Assembly: GCF_014652895.1 (NCBI RefSeq)
Contig: NZ_BMZR01000007.1
Location: 1 to 64,000, forward strand
Source of the DNA: Psychrobacter glaciei
Lineage (GTDB): Bacteria > Pseudomonadota > Gammaproteobacteria > Pseudomonadales > Moraxellaceae
Reading direction: 5' to 3'
Length of the DNA: 64,000 bases
Each line of letters opens with the position of its first letter. Within the stretch, counting starts at the first letter, position 1. Positions 1 to 9,023 of the stretch are shown here, one piece after another. The notes beneath the pieces are model-generated. The model did not search any database. It saw only the letters and a list, made by a program, of their open reading frames with translations, and was not told the DNA's origin. Position numbers and translations under genes: made by a program.

Positions 1-41
1 GTAGCTAACCTGTACTAATTGCTCGTTTGGCTTGACCATAC
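1..41 (+). rRNA. 23S ribosomal RNA, 3' end (partial)
   Basis: The first bases match the conserved 3' terminus of bacterial 23S rRNA (the ...AACC.GTACTAAT... segment followed by a GGCTTGACC end). Only the last ~40 nt are inside the window; the gene starts upstream. The exact 3' end is estimated from the family, not measured. A 5S gene and a terminator follow, so this is the tail of an rRNA operon read on the + strand. Confidence 0.88.
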
Positions 42-222
42 AACACCCAAGTGGTTTGTATGAAAGCTCTAATTAATCTATCTTGTATAGCCTAGGCTAT
101 AGAATAAAGAAAGAATATTTCGATATCACCTTTAACCTTGATTCAGTTAGGTTACAAGTTGGTCGACTAAAAAGTAAAATTTGAAGTCATAATACAACAT
201 CAGACTCATATCTAACCCCCTT

Positions 223-338
223 TGCTGACGACAATAGCGCGATGGCCCCACCTGATCCCTTCCCGAACTCAGAAGTGAAACATCGTAGCGCCAATGGTAG
301 TGTGGATTCGTCCATGTGAGAGTAGGTCATCGTCAGCT
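223..338 (+). rRNA. rrf: 5S ribosomal RNA
   Basis: About 116 nt with the hallmarks of 5S rRNA: the helix I arms GCTGACGA (224-231) and TCGTCAGC (330-337) are complementary, and between them lie the conserved CCCGAACTCAGAAGTGAAAC segment and the GAGAGTAGGTC segment. It sits ~180 nt after the 23S end and just before a strong terminator, the normal place for the last gene of an rrn operon. Ends are accurate to a few bases. Confidence 0.96.
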
Positions 339-348
339 CTCTATTCTA

Positions 349-392
349 AAAGCTAAACCCCCTTAACTTAATTGTTAAGGGGGTTTAGCTTT
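349..392 (+). terminator. rrn operon terminator
   Basis: A perfect 19-bp inverted repeat (349-367 with 374-392) with a 6-nt loop, GC-rich in its middle and flanked by A and T runs, lies 10 bp after the 5S rRNA. This is a classic intrinsic terminator for the rRNA operon. Because the arms begin and end with A/T runs it could also work on the opposite strand. Confidence 0.92.
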
Positions 393-536
393 GTTCGCTT
401 CTTTATTTCTAGTATAGTCATTTCCTAAGCTAGCTCTATCCAATTACTTCCTCTAATTGGGGCTTTTATTTTGCTTTAACTTAACTTTTTGAGCATATCT
501 AAATTTTTAGAAAATTATATTCATAATCTCATTACG

Positions 537-565
537 TTATCTACATATATAAAACAGTATATAAT
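537..565 (+). promoter_or_regulatory. possible sigma70 promoter of the HEPN-like gene
   Basis: A perfect -10 hexamer TATAAT (560-565) is preceded at 17 bp by a weak -35, TTATCT (537-542), in the AT-rich gap between the rrn terminator and the gene at 658. Such matches are common by chance in AT-rich DNA, so support is modest. Confidence 0.3.
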
Positions 566-657
566 GTGAATTTTATTGTTATATTACTATTTTTAGATCA
601 TAGTATAAAATTTTCAAGATAATAAATTTCTAGAACAACACAAAAGTAGAAAAATAT

Positions 658-1587
658 ATGGCAATTGAATCACCGTTATTTCAAAGTGCAATGGAACTTT
701 TTGGCCACTCAATATCTCATTATAATGGCAAGAAAGAGCTTGATCGGAAGCTTTTAATATTACATTTGGCTAATGCTGTGGAGCTAATTTTGAAGGATTT
801 AGTTCTAGATTCGGGAGAGTCCATCTATAAAAATGCTAAAGAGACAATTACAATACAGGGATGCTTAAATACACTTAAGGAAAAAAATATATCATTACCA
901 TTTTTGAACAAGATAGAACTTCTTATTGATGAGCGCAACGCATTGCAGCATCGTTTCGGTTCTCCTAATGAGCTTACAAGTATTTTTTACATGAATATAG
1001 CTCAAGAGTTCTTTAAATCTGTATTAAAGCAGCACTATGGTCAGGATTACGAAGAAATTATTTCTCAATTCACAGATGAGACTGATTTGGTCGCTTTTAA
1101 ATTAAGTGCACCAGAAAACGATCAAGAATTAGATAAGCTTCAAGAACTTGCAAAAATTCACCCTTTAGGTGCTTTGCTATCTGCGTGGTCATACTTTGAG
1201 AAAAACATAGATCAATTTTCTAAAGAAATTGGATTAGATTATCGTCAACGTCCATTCATTATGGAACTTCACTCAAATCGGTTGGAGCGTTTTGGAATAG
1301 AAATGCCTGACGAACTTCGTCTTAAAGTTGATAAAATTCGAAAAGTAAGAAACATGGCAGCGCATGGTCGAGCTGAACCTACAAGAGAGGACGTTAAATC
1401 TACTATTGAAACAATAGAAGAGTTTGAATTTTTTTTAGCAGGTCTAGATCAAGTAATAATAAAAGATATAGTCAGTTGTGAAAAAGAAAGACAAGAATCC
1501 CTCAGGCGTGAAATGATTAAATCTAGAGAGAATGATGAAGGATCTTTAAGAGTAGCTTTAAGCGATAGTTCACGTTTAAATGATTAA
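658..1587 (+). CDS. protein with two HEPN-type RX4H motifs, putative defence RNase
   Basis: A 309-aa protein not recognised as a named family. It is mostly helical in appearance and carries two HEPN-type RX4H motifs with a polar residue after the Arg: R93-N-A-L-Q-H98 in the N-terminal half and R231-N-M-A-A-H236 in the C-terminal half. Each follows a long amphipathic helical region, so it looks like a tandem HEPN protein. In HEPN families RX4-6H is the RNase active site, usually formed at a dimer interface; two motifs in one chain could form it internally. The C-terminus (residues 270-309) is charged and probably unstructured. Codon use is AT-rich, unlike the core genes downstream, and the neighbours include an AbiTii protein, which suggests a transferred defence locus. 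The ribosome site is weak. A DUF4145-like HEPN protein with another role is an alternative. Function is inferred from motifs only. Confidence 0.72.
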   Translation: MAIESPLFQSAMELFGHSISHYNGKKELDRKLLILHLANAVELILKDLVLDSGESIYKNAKETITIQGCLNTLKEKNISLPFLNKIELLIDERNALQHRFGSPNELTSIFYMNIAQEFFKSVLKQHYGQDYEEIISQFTDETDLVAFKLSAPENDQELDKLQELAKIHPLGALLSAWSYFEKNIDQFSKEIGLDYRQRPFIMELHSNRLERFGIEMPDELRLKVDKIRKVRNMAAHGRAEPTREDVKSTIETIEEFEFFLAGLDQVIIKDIVSCEKERQESLRREMIKSRENDEGSLRVALSDSSRLND

Positions 1588-1749
1588 TAGCATAGCCTTA
1601 ATATTAACAAATGTTTTTAGTCTAATTGCAACAGCTATACAACCTTTATGTTAGCTGCTGCTTTCGAACAATAATACAAAAATTGCTCCATATTCGGTAT
1701 AACTGAAATAGGCGCTAGGTTTATAAGACGTTATGGAGTTTTATAGTTT

Positions 1750-2304
1750 ATGGGAAATATTTCATTTTTGACAGGAACTCACGTGATAACAACTCGTTCC
1801 ATTGATGAAGCTATTTATCAACTGGAAAATACATCAGTTCTTTTTTTAAACTCATGGAATCAAGTACCAAAGGATCTGGGAAAAGCAGCAAGAACTAGTG
1901 GCGAAGCTATGGTTTATTTGGATCATATTGTGAATGAAATAATGAGATCTAGAGATCACCTAAAATCAAGTTCAATTTATGAAGGTTCGCTACTTAAAAA
2001 TTTGTTAGATGTGCATAAGGGAATAGCTTTATCACCAGTTACTCGTATAGAGCAAGCTAATATAAAGGCTATTGGTCCTGGAAACGGCATTCTACCAAAT
2101 CAAGGTTCTCCAATAACTATGGAAAAATTACTTAATAAAATTAAGCATAGAAGGCATGATTATGCTAATTTTAGAGTTGGGCAAAATAATGAGCATATTT
2201 TCATTATTACTGTTGATAAATCAAATCATCGACCTGATTCAATAGTTGAGTTTATTGTCCATGACTTTTGTGCTCATTGTACTAGTATTAGTGCAATTAT
2301 CTAA
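1750..2304 (+). CDS. hypothetical protein in AT-rich defence-like islet
   Basis: A 184-aa protein that I do not recognise. No signal peptide or membrane segment is evident. The C-terminal third has a basic, His-rich stretch (KHRRHDYANFR, about residues 137-147), then a beta-strand-like HIFIITVD and a D/C/H cluster (HDFCAHC) near the end. These could bind metal or nucleic acid, but that is speculation. A GGAG lies 12 bp before the ATG. It lies 162 bp after the HEPN-like gene and 118 bp before the AbiTii gene, on the same strand and equally AT-rich, so all three probably arrived together. No function is assigned. Confidence 0.6.
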   Translation: MGNISFLTGTHVITTRSIDEAIYQLENTSVLFLNSWNQVPKDLGKAARTSGEAMVYLDHIVNEIMRSRDHLKSSSIYEGSLLKNLLDVHKGIALSPVTRIEQANIKAIGPGNGILPNQGSPITMEKLLNKIKHRRHDYANFRVGQNNEHIFIITVDKSNHRPDSIVEFIVHDFCAHCTSISAII

Positions 2305-2422
2305 TAAGTCTAATTATTTTTTTAAAAGAATATAGGTAGCTATTTTTTCTCACTACTAGTCTTAGCAGATAACTTTTGCCAATCGATAAGTCACTATTTT
2401 AAGAATAAATAAAGAGAGATCA

Positions 2423-3343
2423 ATGAAACTAGTAGATGAAATTATTGAAATATTAAGCTCTGATAATGGCATTCTGAGTAATGCTCTAATCAAGACGAAG
2501 GTTCTTCTTCATAAAATGGGGCACAAAGAACTAGTAATGTGGGTAAATAAAGAGCTTAATGGATATACTGAAAAAGATGAGCTTCCCAATTACCGTATCA
2601 TCTCAGCTCAAGTGCGTGTTTATGCAACAAATGGAGTTTATGTAGTAAACTCACACCCAGTTCCTATGAAACATCTAAACAAAGAGTTTAAGCATTCGTT
2701 AGAAGAAGCTAAAATAGCTTATTCATTGGCTATCATTGAGAAAATGGTGACTGATAGCGATGATGTCATGTTTCATAAACCACTACCAATGGAGCTTAAC
2801 GGAATACTTGGTGAAGGTTTAGCCAGTTCATACATAGTTCAAAGAGCATGGTCTGAAATACCAGTAGCTAGTGTTTCAAATATTTTAATGCAGGTAAGGT
2901 CACGTCTATTAGATTTCGTTCTTGAGTTGAATTCTGAATTCTCTGAAATAGAATCTGACAAAGAATTGAAGGAAGCAGTTGGAAGGTTTGACGCTTCAAA
3001 CCTTTTTAACAATGCGATATTTGGAGACAATGTAACAATATTATTAGGCTCAGAAAATAATCAAAAAGTAACGAATAGCATTATAAAAAATGATTTTGAA
3101 GCTTTATCTAAAATTTTACAGGAAAATGGAGTTGATCGAAGTGATGTCGCATTACTTAAAGATGCCATTAGTGATGACCAGAGTTTTTCTATAGTTGAAA
3201 AGGATAAATTTGGTCCTTCAGTCAAATCTTGGATTGAGTCAATGTTATCTAAAGCGATTAATACAAGTTGGCAAATCGAGTTAGGTGTAGCAGGGAGTTT
3301 GCTTGCTACAGCTTTAAATAGCTACTACGGATTAATCACATAA
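2423..3343 (+). CDS. AbiTii-domain protein, putative abortive-infection protein
   Basis: A 306-aa protein whose first ~190 residues resemble the AbiTii domain: a start like MKLVDEIIEILS, then helices containing KTKVLLHKMGHKEL, the characteristic WVNKELNGY (about residues 40-48) and a DELPNYR segment. The C-terminal third (about 195-306) has a repeat-like FGDN...GSENNQ region and an end of the type GPSVKSWIESML...LNSYYG, which I associate with full-length AbiTii proteins. AbiTii was named for abortive phage infection; its mechanism is not well known to me. A GAGAG ribosome site lies just before the ATG. Next to an HEPN-type protein it supports a phage-defence role for the islet. Family call from memory of the motif, not a search. 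Confidence 0.78.
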   Translation: MKLVDEIIEILSSDNGILSNALIKTKVLLHKMGHKELVMWVNKELNGYTEKDELPNYRIISAQVRVYATNGVYVVNSHPVPMKHLNKEFKHSLEEAKIAYSLAIIEKMVTDSDDVMFHKPLPMELNGILGEGLASSYIVQRAWSEIPVASVSNILMQVRSRLLDFVLELNSEFSEIESDKELKEAVGRFDASNLFNNAIFGDNVTILLGSENNQKVTNSIIKNDFEALSKILQENGVDRSDVALLKDAISDDQSFSIVEKDKFGPSVKSWIESMLSKAINTSWQIELGVAGSLLATALNSYYGLIT

Positions 3344-3454
3344 CAAAGCTTCAATAAAATAATTGACGCTGTGCTAAAAATGGATATTATTGCTTACATC
3401 GACCCCTCAAAACAACTCATTAATCTCAACTTCTTCCTCAAAATCAAACTCTAA

Positions 3455-3724
3455 TTACTCACCTTTGTGCTGTTTCATCTTTTTGATACGAAGCTTACGT
3501 CCTGCGATCAGCCTTAGCACCTCGCGTTGCTGCTCTGTCGTCATATGATGCCATTGTTGGCGCTCGGCTCGACTACGCAGGCAACCAAAGCAATAGCATT
3601 TTTTGCTGATAATGCAGGTACTAGTAATATCAAGCAATTTAATTAGTCTTAAATATGTTATTTTAAATGGTGCATCTAATTTTATAGTCGAAAAACAATA
3701 TTCTATTGAAAACCAGTAGTGCAA
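3455..3724 (-). CDS. DUF1289-family protein, N-terminus atypical or truncated
   Basis: The C-terminal ~50 residues (CFGCLRSRAERQQW, then HHMTTEQQREVL and a basic tail) match the small DUF1289 family, whose members have a Cys-rich front (PCxxxC...CxGC) and a W..M...E....VL motif. Here the Cys cluster is compressed to C-x5-C-x-C-x2-C, and the ~33 residues before it are unlike the family and encoded by AT-rich DNA. No ATG with a ribosome site lies in the expected place. Either the real start is a non-ATG codon close to the Cys cluster, or the front was lost when the AT-rich islet arrived. It is divergent from the OsmC gene. Function of the family is unknown. Confidence 0.45.
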   Translation of the reverse strand: MHYWFSIEYCFSTIKLDAPFKITYLRLIKLLDITSTCIISKKCYCFGCLRSRAERQQWHHMTTEQQREVLRLIAGRKLRIKKMKQHKGE

Positions 3725-3747
3725 TAATAACTACCAAAGAGAAACCC

Positions 3748-4161
3748 ATGACAACCTCAAAAGTAACTTACCAAGGCGACCTTCGTACTACCGCTATTCA
3801 CTTGCAATCAAATAATGAGATTATCACTGATGCGCCTACTGACAATCATGGCAAGGGTGAGGCGTTTTCACCAACCGATTTGTTAGCGACCAGCTTAGCC
3901 AGTTGTATTTTAACGATTATCGGTATTAAAGCTGAAGCGATGGATATCGATATCTCAGGTACGACCGCAGAAGTCACCAAAGTCATGGCTACCAAACCAA
4001 GGCGGGTAAGTGAAATACATGTCGTGGTCAATTTTTCAAAAGCATTGCATGAGAGTACCTTAAAGAGATTTTATAAAACCGCATTGACCTGCCCAGTAGG
4101 CAATAGCTTGGATCCTGCCATTACTCAAAATCTAGTATTTAACAATGGCACAGAAGCCTAA
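3748..4161 (+). CDS. OsmC family peroxiredoxin-like protein
   Basis: A 137-aa protein of the OsmC/YhfA family. The family reduces organic hydroperoxides using two cysteines; the two expected here are in SLASCILTIIG and LTCPVGNSLDPAI, in the right contexts. The FSPTDLLATSLASC block is diagnostic. The ATG at 3748 is preferred because AAAGAGA lies just before it; an upstream TTG at 3706 would add 14 unlikely residues. The stop overlaps the next gene by 17 bp when its first ATG is used, so the two are probably co-transcribed. The general OsmC class (peroxide resistance) is firm; the exact substrate is not known. Confidence 0.92.
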   Translation: MTTSKVTYQGDLRTTAIHLQSNNEIITDAPTDNHGKGEAFSPTDLLATSLASCILTIIGIKAEAMDIDISGTTAEVTKVMATKPRRVSEIHVVVNFSKALHESTLKRFYKTALTCPVGNSLDPAITQNLVFNNGTEA

Positions 4162-4627
4162 TATGTCTACTAAGACGTTACTCATCGTCGCTCATGCGCC
4201 ATCGCCCAATACTCAGAAATTGGCGCAGGCAGCTTATGACGGTGCCAATCATCCTGATATAGATATCAACGTCATTTTGAAATCACCGCAGGATACGCAG
4301 CCTGAGGATGTGTTGACTGCTGATGCGTTACTGTTAGGTACGACCGAAAATCTAGCGTATATGGCAGGGCTGACCAAGGACTTTTTTGATCGTTGCTATT
4401 ATCCAGTGTTAGAAGAGAATCAGGGCATGCCATTTGCGGTATATATACGCGCAGGTCATGATGGTACAGGCACCAAGCTTGCGCTCAAAACGATTACAAC
4501 GGGGCTACGTTGGTCATGGATTCAAGAGGCGCTGATACTACAAGGTGATTGGCAAGATAGCTTTGCTGAGCAAGTAGAAGAGCTTGCTATGACATTGGCC
4601 GCTGGGGTAGAGGCAGGGATTTACTAG
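4145..4627 (+). CDS. flavodoxin-like NAD(P)H-dependent FMN reductase family protein
   Basis: A 160-aa single-domain protein with a flavodoxin-like fold. It has an N-terminal beta strand followed by a phosphate-binding loop (LLIVAHAPSPNTQKLAQ), a central TADALLLGTTENLAYMAGLTKDFFDR segment typical of this family, and a third loop with AVYIRAGHDGTGT. Such proteins bind FMN and usually reduce quinones or act as small electron carriers. Two starts are possible: 4145, overlapping the OsmC stop, or the second ATG at 4163 (154 aa), which begins directly at the first beta strand. Co-transcription with the OsmC gene suggests a redox-stress role, but that is inference. Confidence 0.85.
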   Translation: MAQKPNMSTKTLLIVAHAPSPNTQKLAQAAYDGANHPDIDINVILKSPQDTQPEDVLTADALLLGTTENLAYMAGLTKDFFDRCYYPVLEENQGMPFAVYIRAGHDGTGTKLALKTITTGLRWSWIQEALILQGDWQDSFAEQVEELAMTLAAGVEAGIY

Positions 4628-4727
4628 TAGTCAGTTGTTTGGTAGTCACTAGGTTAGTCTTAGGCAGTGCTTATTAATCTACTGCTATCAATACTGAGAG
4701 CACAATAGGCGGTTTGGGAGGATAGTG

Positions 4728-5417
4728 ATGCATGACGATAATCTGGATAGCGATAATCCAAATAGTAAAGCAGATATTTCTGCATTGCCGTTTTCTCAAG
4801 CGTGTGAGAATAATAAACAGCCTATTCTAGAAGTACTCCAAACAGAGCTACAAGGCTTTAGTCATGTATTAGAAGTTGGCTCTGGGACGGGTCAGCATAG
4901 TGTCTACTTTGCGCCTCATTTGTCACATTTAAAATGGCAAACTAGTGATGTCACTGGTAATCATCGCCATATAATCGCTTGGCACAATGCGTATCCTACG
5001 CCCAATTTATATTCGCCATTAGCGTTTGATTTGGCGCATGACTCAGTACCTGTTAGTAGTCATTTAGATAACAGTCATTTAAATAGCAGTGATATAGACA
5101 AACCTTATGATGTGATATTTACGGCCAATACGCTGCATATTATTAGCTGGGCTTTGGTTGAGAGGTTATTTGCATTGGCTGGTGACGCACTACCTGTGGA
5201 CGGTAAGCTGATTGTATATGGCCCTTTTAATGAGCATGGCAAATATACCAGTGAGGGCAATCAGCGATTTGATAGGATGTTGAGAGCAGGTAATCCTGAT
5301 AGTGGTATTCGCGATAAAGAAGACATAGTCAGTTTAGCAAATGCTCATCATCTACAACTTTCTAAAACTTATGCAATGCCTGCTAATAATCAGCTATTGG
5401 TATTTCGAAAGAATTAA
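4728..5417 (+). CDS. DUF938 family class I SAM-dependent methyltransferase
   Basis: A 229-aa protein of the DUF938 family. The opening FSQACENNKQPILEVL, the SAM-binding glycine loop LEVGSGTGQHSVYFAPHL (about residues 49-66), the FTANTLHIISW motif and the YGPFNEHGKYTSEGN...FD segment all fit. Family members are Rossmann-fold methyltransferases of unsettled substrate. A polar insert of ~15 residues (SSHLDNSHLNSSDIDK) lies in the middle. ATG 4728 is chosen over GTG 4725 because GGAGGAT is 7 bp upstream. A bidirectional terminator follows directly. Confidence 0.9.
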   Translation: MHDDNLDSDNPNSKADISALPFSQACENNKQPILEVLQTELQGFSHVLEVGSGTGQHSVYFAPHLSHLKWQTSDVTGNHRHIIAWHNAYPTPNLYSPLAFDLAHDSVPVSSHLDNSHLNSSDIDKPYDVIFTANTLHIISWALVERLFALAGDALPVDGKLIVYGPFNEHGKYTSEGNQRFDRMLRAGNPDSGIRDKEDIVSLANAHHLQLSKTYAMPANNQLLVFRKN

Positions 5418-5435
5418 ATACTTAAGACTGTATAA

Positions 5436-5486
5436 AAAAAGACACCTCAATGAATCGTTATCAGATCTTAATTGAGGTGTCTTTTT
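5436..5486 (+). terminator. bidirectional intrinsic terminator
   Basis: The arms 5436-5450 and 5472-5486 are perfectly complementary over 15 bp (AAAAAGACACCTCAA) with a 21-nt loop and a T run on each side. It lies between the convergent DUF938 and dienelactone hydrolase genes and can serve both. Confidence 0.85.
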
Positions 5487-5532
5487 GTTTGGGTTTGCTT
5501 ATATTATTACTTATTCAACTTGTGCTGCTAGG

Positions 5533-6324
5533 TTATTTATATTCTTCTGCTAAAAAATCCAAGTAGCGTTTCCAAGAGCGCTCATCGGCGCGGGCATCAT
5601 ATCTATCGCTGCCAAATACGCTAAAGGCATGTGGCGCGCCGCTGTAGGTAACCATTTCGTGAGGTATCTTAGCCGCTTCTAATGTCTTGCCCAAAGTCGC
5701 AAAGCTTTCTAGCGAGACAGATTGGTCAGCAGAGCCGTGGAATACTAGGATTTCTCCAGTCGTATTATCATAACTTTGACCCGTTGGGATATCAAAGGCA
5801 CCGTGGAAGGGGACAAATGCTTTTTGCTCAAAGCCTGAACGTGCTAGTTCTAACGCGACCGTACCGCCGAAACAATATCCCATAGTCGTGCCTTTACGCA
5901 CATCATTGCCTTGTAGTTGTCCTGCCGTTAATGCCCCTGCCAATATGCGACGCATTTTATTACGATCATCATATAGCTCCCCAGTTAGACGTTTATTTTC
6001 TTCGATAGAGGTAGGGCGAACGCCTTGTCCAAACATGTCTGCCGCTAGTACGTTGTAACCTTCAGACGCTAACATATCAGCACGTTTGCGCTCATAATCT
6101 GTCAATCCATCCCAATCATGAATGAGCAAAATAAAAGGGGCGTTGGGCTTATCGGCTTTGGCGTAATAGCCTTCGTATGCTTGATCATCAACTGTATAAG
6201 TAACGTTTTTGGTCGTGATAGCGGCAGCCGTTTGACTAAAAGTTAATGCCATTAGACCCATTGAAGCGCCTGCTAGCAACGAGTGATAAGGTTTATTAGA
6301 TGGAAATTTTAAAGTTGGTAGCAT
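5533..6324 (-). CDS. secreted dienelactone hydrolase family protein
   Basis: An alpha/beta hydrolase of the dienelactone hydrolase family, 263 aa from the ATG at 6324. The catalytic triad is visible: nucleophile Cys in GYCFGG, Asp in FHGSADQSV and His in GAPHAFSVFG. The first ~35 residues form a signal peptide ending ALTFSQTAAA, so the protein is exported to the periplasm. An in-frame ATG at 6372 would add 16 residues and spoil the signal-peptide shape. The segment after the signal resembles YbgI/YsgA-like DLHs rather than cytosolic clcD enzymes. The natural substrate is unknown; it may be an ester or lactone. Confidence 0.88.
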   Translation of the reverse strand: MLPTLKFPSNKPYHSLLAGASMGLMALTFSQTAAAITTKNVTYTVDDQAYEGYYAKADKPNAPFILLIHDWDGLTDYERKRADMLASEGYNVLAADMFGQGVRPTSIEENKRLTGELYDDRNKMRRILAGALTAGQLQGNDVRKGTTMGYCFGGTVALELARSGFEQKAFVPFHGAFDIPTGQSYDNTTGEILVFHGSADQSVSLESFATLGKTLEAAKIPHEMVTYSGAPHAFSVFGSDRYDARADERSWKRYLDFLAEEYK

Positions 6325-6881
6325 AATGGATTGCCTTATAGTTATATAAAATAGTCGCATCGTCAAATCCATATAAACCCGTTACATCGTCATCCTCGCT
6401 AACCATACTAATGTATAACTTGCGCTCGGTTTTCTTGTATCGAAATTATTTGAATTCAACGGTATAAAAAAGATAAATATAAAGCTAAAACCATGCCAAT
6501 TTATTTATCGATAGTCTCTAGTACTTCATAAAAGCATACCTTAAAGAATAACTACATTACAAGATTCTATTGTTAACGTTGATGCTCTTTTAACGCCTTC
6601 TAAAATACTGGTTCATAGCGACTGTAAACCTTAACCAAACATCAACAAGGTTTACTATATACGCAACTATATTTGACTTAATTTTTGGGTAGTATAAGTC
6701 CTAAGCCTATTATTCCTTTATGAATTTTAGTGCTTTATAAATTTAGCGCTAGGCAATGCTGAAGACACAGACAAATAATTGACAGATGAAGTCATCATTA
6801 TCTCAAAGGATATCAAACCTGTGTAGGCACTCTTTTAGTGGTTTAAAAAGAGCACTCTCAATCTATTAGCTAGGACTTTTT
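6325..6881. other. 557-bp gene-free divergent region upstream of katE
   Basis: This stretch separates the divergent hydrolase gene and katE. I see AT-rich sequence and no convincing ORF, RNA gene or repeat. It should hold both promoters. A TTGACT at 6673 is followed by TATAAG after only 14 bp, too close for a good sigma70 promoter. No operator could be identified by eye. Confidence 0.5.
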
Positions 6882-8969
6882 ATGAATAATAATATCGATC
6901 ATATTGACCCCGCCAAAGACATGAATACTGAACGTGGCAATGGTGGTGAAACCCATCAACGCGCAGGCGATGACACCAAAGTATTGACCACGCAACAAGG
7001 TGTGGCTATCGCTGACAACCAAAACTCTCTAAAAGCAGGCTCACGTGGGCCGACGCTATTAGAGGATTTTGTGCTACGTGAAAAAATCAATCATTTCGAC
7101 CACGAGCGCATCCCTGAGCGCATCGTCCATGCTCGTGGTAGTGCAGCACACGGTTATTTTGAGCTGACAGAGTCACTAGAAGAATATACAACTGCCAAAG
7201 TGTTGACCGAAACGGGTAAGCAAACACCATTGTTTACGCGTTTCTCAACGGTAGCGGGTAATAAAGGCTCAAAAGATACGCCACGTGATGTTCGTGGTTT
7301 TGCTGTGAAAATATATACAGAAGAAGGCAACTGGGACATCGTTGGTAATAACATGCCAATCTTCTTTATTCAAGACGCGATGAAGTTTCCAGATTTGATT
7401 CATGCGGTAAAACCAGAACCAGATCGCGGTTTCCCGCAAGCGGCGTCTGCTCATGATACGTTTTGGGATTTTGTCTCGTTAAGTCCTGAAACGATGCACA
7501 ATCTAATTTGGCTGATGAGTGATCGCGGTTTGCCGCGTAGCTTACGCATGATGGAAGGCTTTGGTATTCACAGCTATCGCTTAATCAATAAAGAAGGTAA
7601 GAGCACTTTTGTACGTTTCCATTGGAAGCCAGTATTGGGCGTACAGTCAACCACATGGGATGAGGCAGTGAAAATCTCAGGTGCTGATCCTGATTATCAT
7701 CGTCGCGACTTGTTTGAGTCAATCAACAATGGTGACTATCCTGAGTGGGAGTTTGGCGTACAGTTGTTTACCCAAGAAGAAGCTAACGAATTCCCATTCG
7801 ACCATTTAGATGCAACCAAACTGATTCCAGAAGAGTTGGTGCCAGTAAAAGTCGTGGGTAAGATGGTATTGAACCGCTATCCTGATAATTTCTTTGCAGA
7901 GACTGAGCAAGTAGCATTCTGCCCATCGCATCTGCCACCTGGTGTTGATTTTAGTAATGACCCATTATTGCAAGGTCGTCTGTTCAGTTATTTAGACACG
8001 CAGCTATCACGTCTAGGATCACCAAACTTTGCCCAGATTCCTATTAATGCACCAAAATGTCCGTTTGCTAACAATCAGCAAGATGGTCATATGCAGATGC
8101 AAGTACCTAAGACGCGTGTACTCTATGAGCCACAGAGCCTAGATCCAACTCGTCCGCGTGAAAGCGCTAAACGTGGCTTTAATTCATTCCATGAGCAGTT
8201 AGATGATGGTGTAAAAGGTCGCGTACGTGATGAGAGCTTCGCTGATCATTACAGCCAGCCACGTATGTTCTATCGTAGTCAGACGGCTATTGAGCAAGCG
8301 CATATTGCTTCTGCTTATGCATTTGAGCTGGGCAAAGTAGATACAGCACATGTACGTACTCGTATGCTGAGTCATTTGATTCATATCGATGAAGATTTGG
8401 CCAACCGTGTAGCAACGGCGCTGGGTATGGAACTGCCAGAACCTGCTGACGCGGCTGCACCTGTACAGGATATGGCGACTTCTAAAGCACTACAAACCAT
8501 TGGTCTGACGCCTGACAGTCTAAAAGGTCGTATGATCGGTATCTTGGTCGCAGAAGGCTCTAATAGTAGCGAAATTAAAAAGTTCGAAGATGCTGCTAAA
8601 GCGCAAGGCGCTAGCGTCAAAATCGTCGCCCCTAATAAAGAAGTTGTGTTGGATGATGGTACACGTATCCAAGCTGATGAGCGCCTCGCTGGTGGTCCGT
8701 CAGTGATGTTTGATGCCGTGGTTAGTATCATTATGCCAGAGCAGGCTAAGAAGCTAGCAAAAGACAGTGCAGCGCTAGATTGGTTCAATGATGCTTATGC
8801 TCATTGCAAAGCCATTGCTTATTGCGGTGCGACCGATGAATTTATCTTAAGTAAGCTGCCCATTGAAAAAGATGAATTTGTGACGCCATTGGCTGAATTA
8901 GATACCTTTATTACCAATGCCAAGTCTCGTCTATGGGAACGTGAGCCAAAGGTACGTGACCTTGCATAA
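6882..8969 (+). CDS. katE: catalase HPII type, large subunit
   Basis: A 695-aa haem catalase that converts hydrogen peroxide to water and oxygen in the cytoplasm. The catalytic His83 ([12 protein letters not shown]) and Asn157 ([13 protein letters not shown]) are present, and the proximal haem Tyr is in [18 protein letters not shown]. Small catalases have ~480 residues; the extra C-terminal domain (about 555-690, [15 protein letters not shown]... to [11 protein letters not shown]) is the flavodoxin/class I amidotransferase-like domain of clade 2 catalases such as E. coli KatE. It lacks most of the long E. coli N-terminal arm. It stands alone with its own terminator. The 500-bp upstream region probably carries its regulation. 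Confidence 0.97.
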   Translation: MNNNIDHIDPAKDMNTERGNGGETHQRAGDDTKVLTTQQGVAIADNQNSLKAGSRGPTLLEDFVLREKINHFDHERIPERIVHARGSAAHGYFELTESLEEYTTAKVLTETGKQTPLFTRFSTVAGNKGSKDTPRDVRGFAVKIYTEEGNWDIVGNNMPIFFIQDAMKFPDLIHAVKPEPDRGFPQAASAHDTFWDFVSLSPETMHNLIWLMSDRGLPRSLRMMEGFGIHSYRLINKEGKSTFVRFHWKPVLGVQSTTWDEAVKISGADPDYHRRDLFESINNGDYPEWEFGVQLFTQEEANEFPFDHLDATKLIPEELVPVKVVGKMVLNRYPDNFFAETEQVAFCPSHLPPGVDFSNDPLLQGRLFSYLDTQLSRLGSPNFAQIPINAPKCPFANNQQDGHMQMQVPKTRVLYEPQSLDPTRPRESAKRGFNSFHEQLDDGVKGRVRDESFADHYSQPRMFYRSQTAIEQAHIASAYAFELGKVDTAHVRTRMLSHLIHIDEDLANRVATALGMELPEPADAAAPVQDMATSKALQTIGLTPDSLKGRMIGILVAEGSNSSEIKKFEDAAKAQGASVKIVAPNKEVVLDDGTRIQADERLAGGPSVMFDAVVSIIMPEQAKKLAKDSAALDWFNDAYAHCKAIAYCGATDEFILSKLPIEKDEFVTPLAELDTFITNAKSRLWEREPKVRDLA

Positions 8970-9023
8970 TCAATAGGTAGGGAATCTAGACTACGATTTA
9001 TCTTAAATACTAAATGTTTTCTT

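Noticed and set aside
6673..6698. TTGACT...TATAAG as katE promoter
   Set aside because: Spacer is only 14 bp, too short for a normal sigma70 promoter.
8381..8788. 135-aa frame antisense to katE
   Set aside because: Shadow of the katE codon pattern; no ribosome site or recognisable domain.
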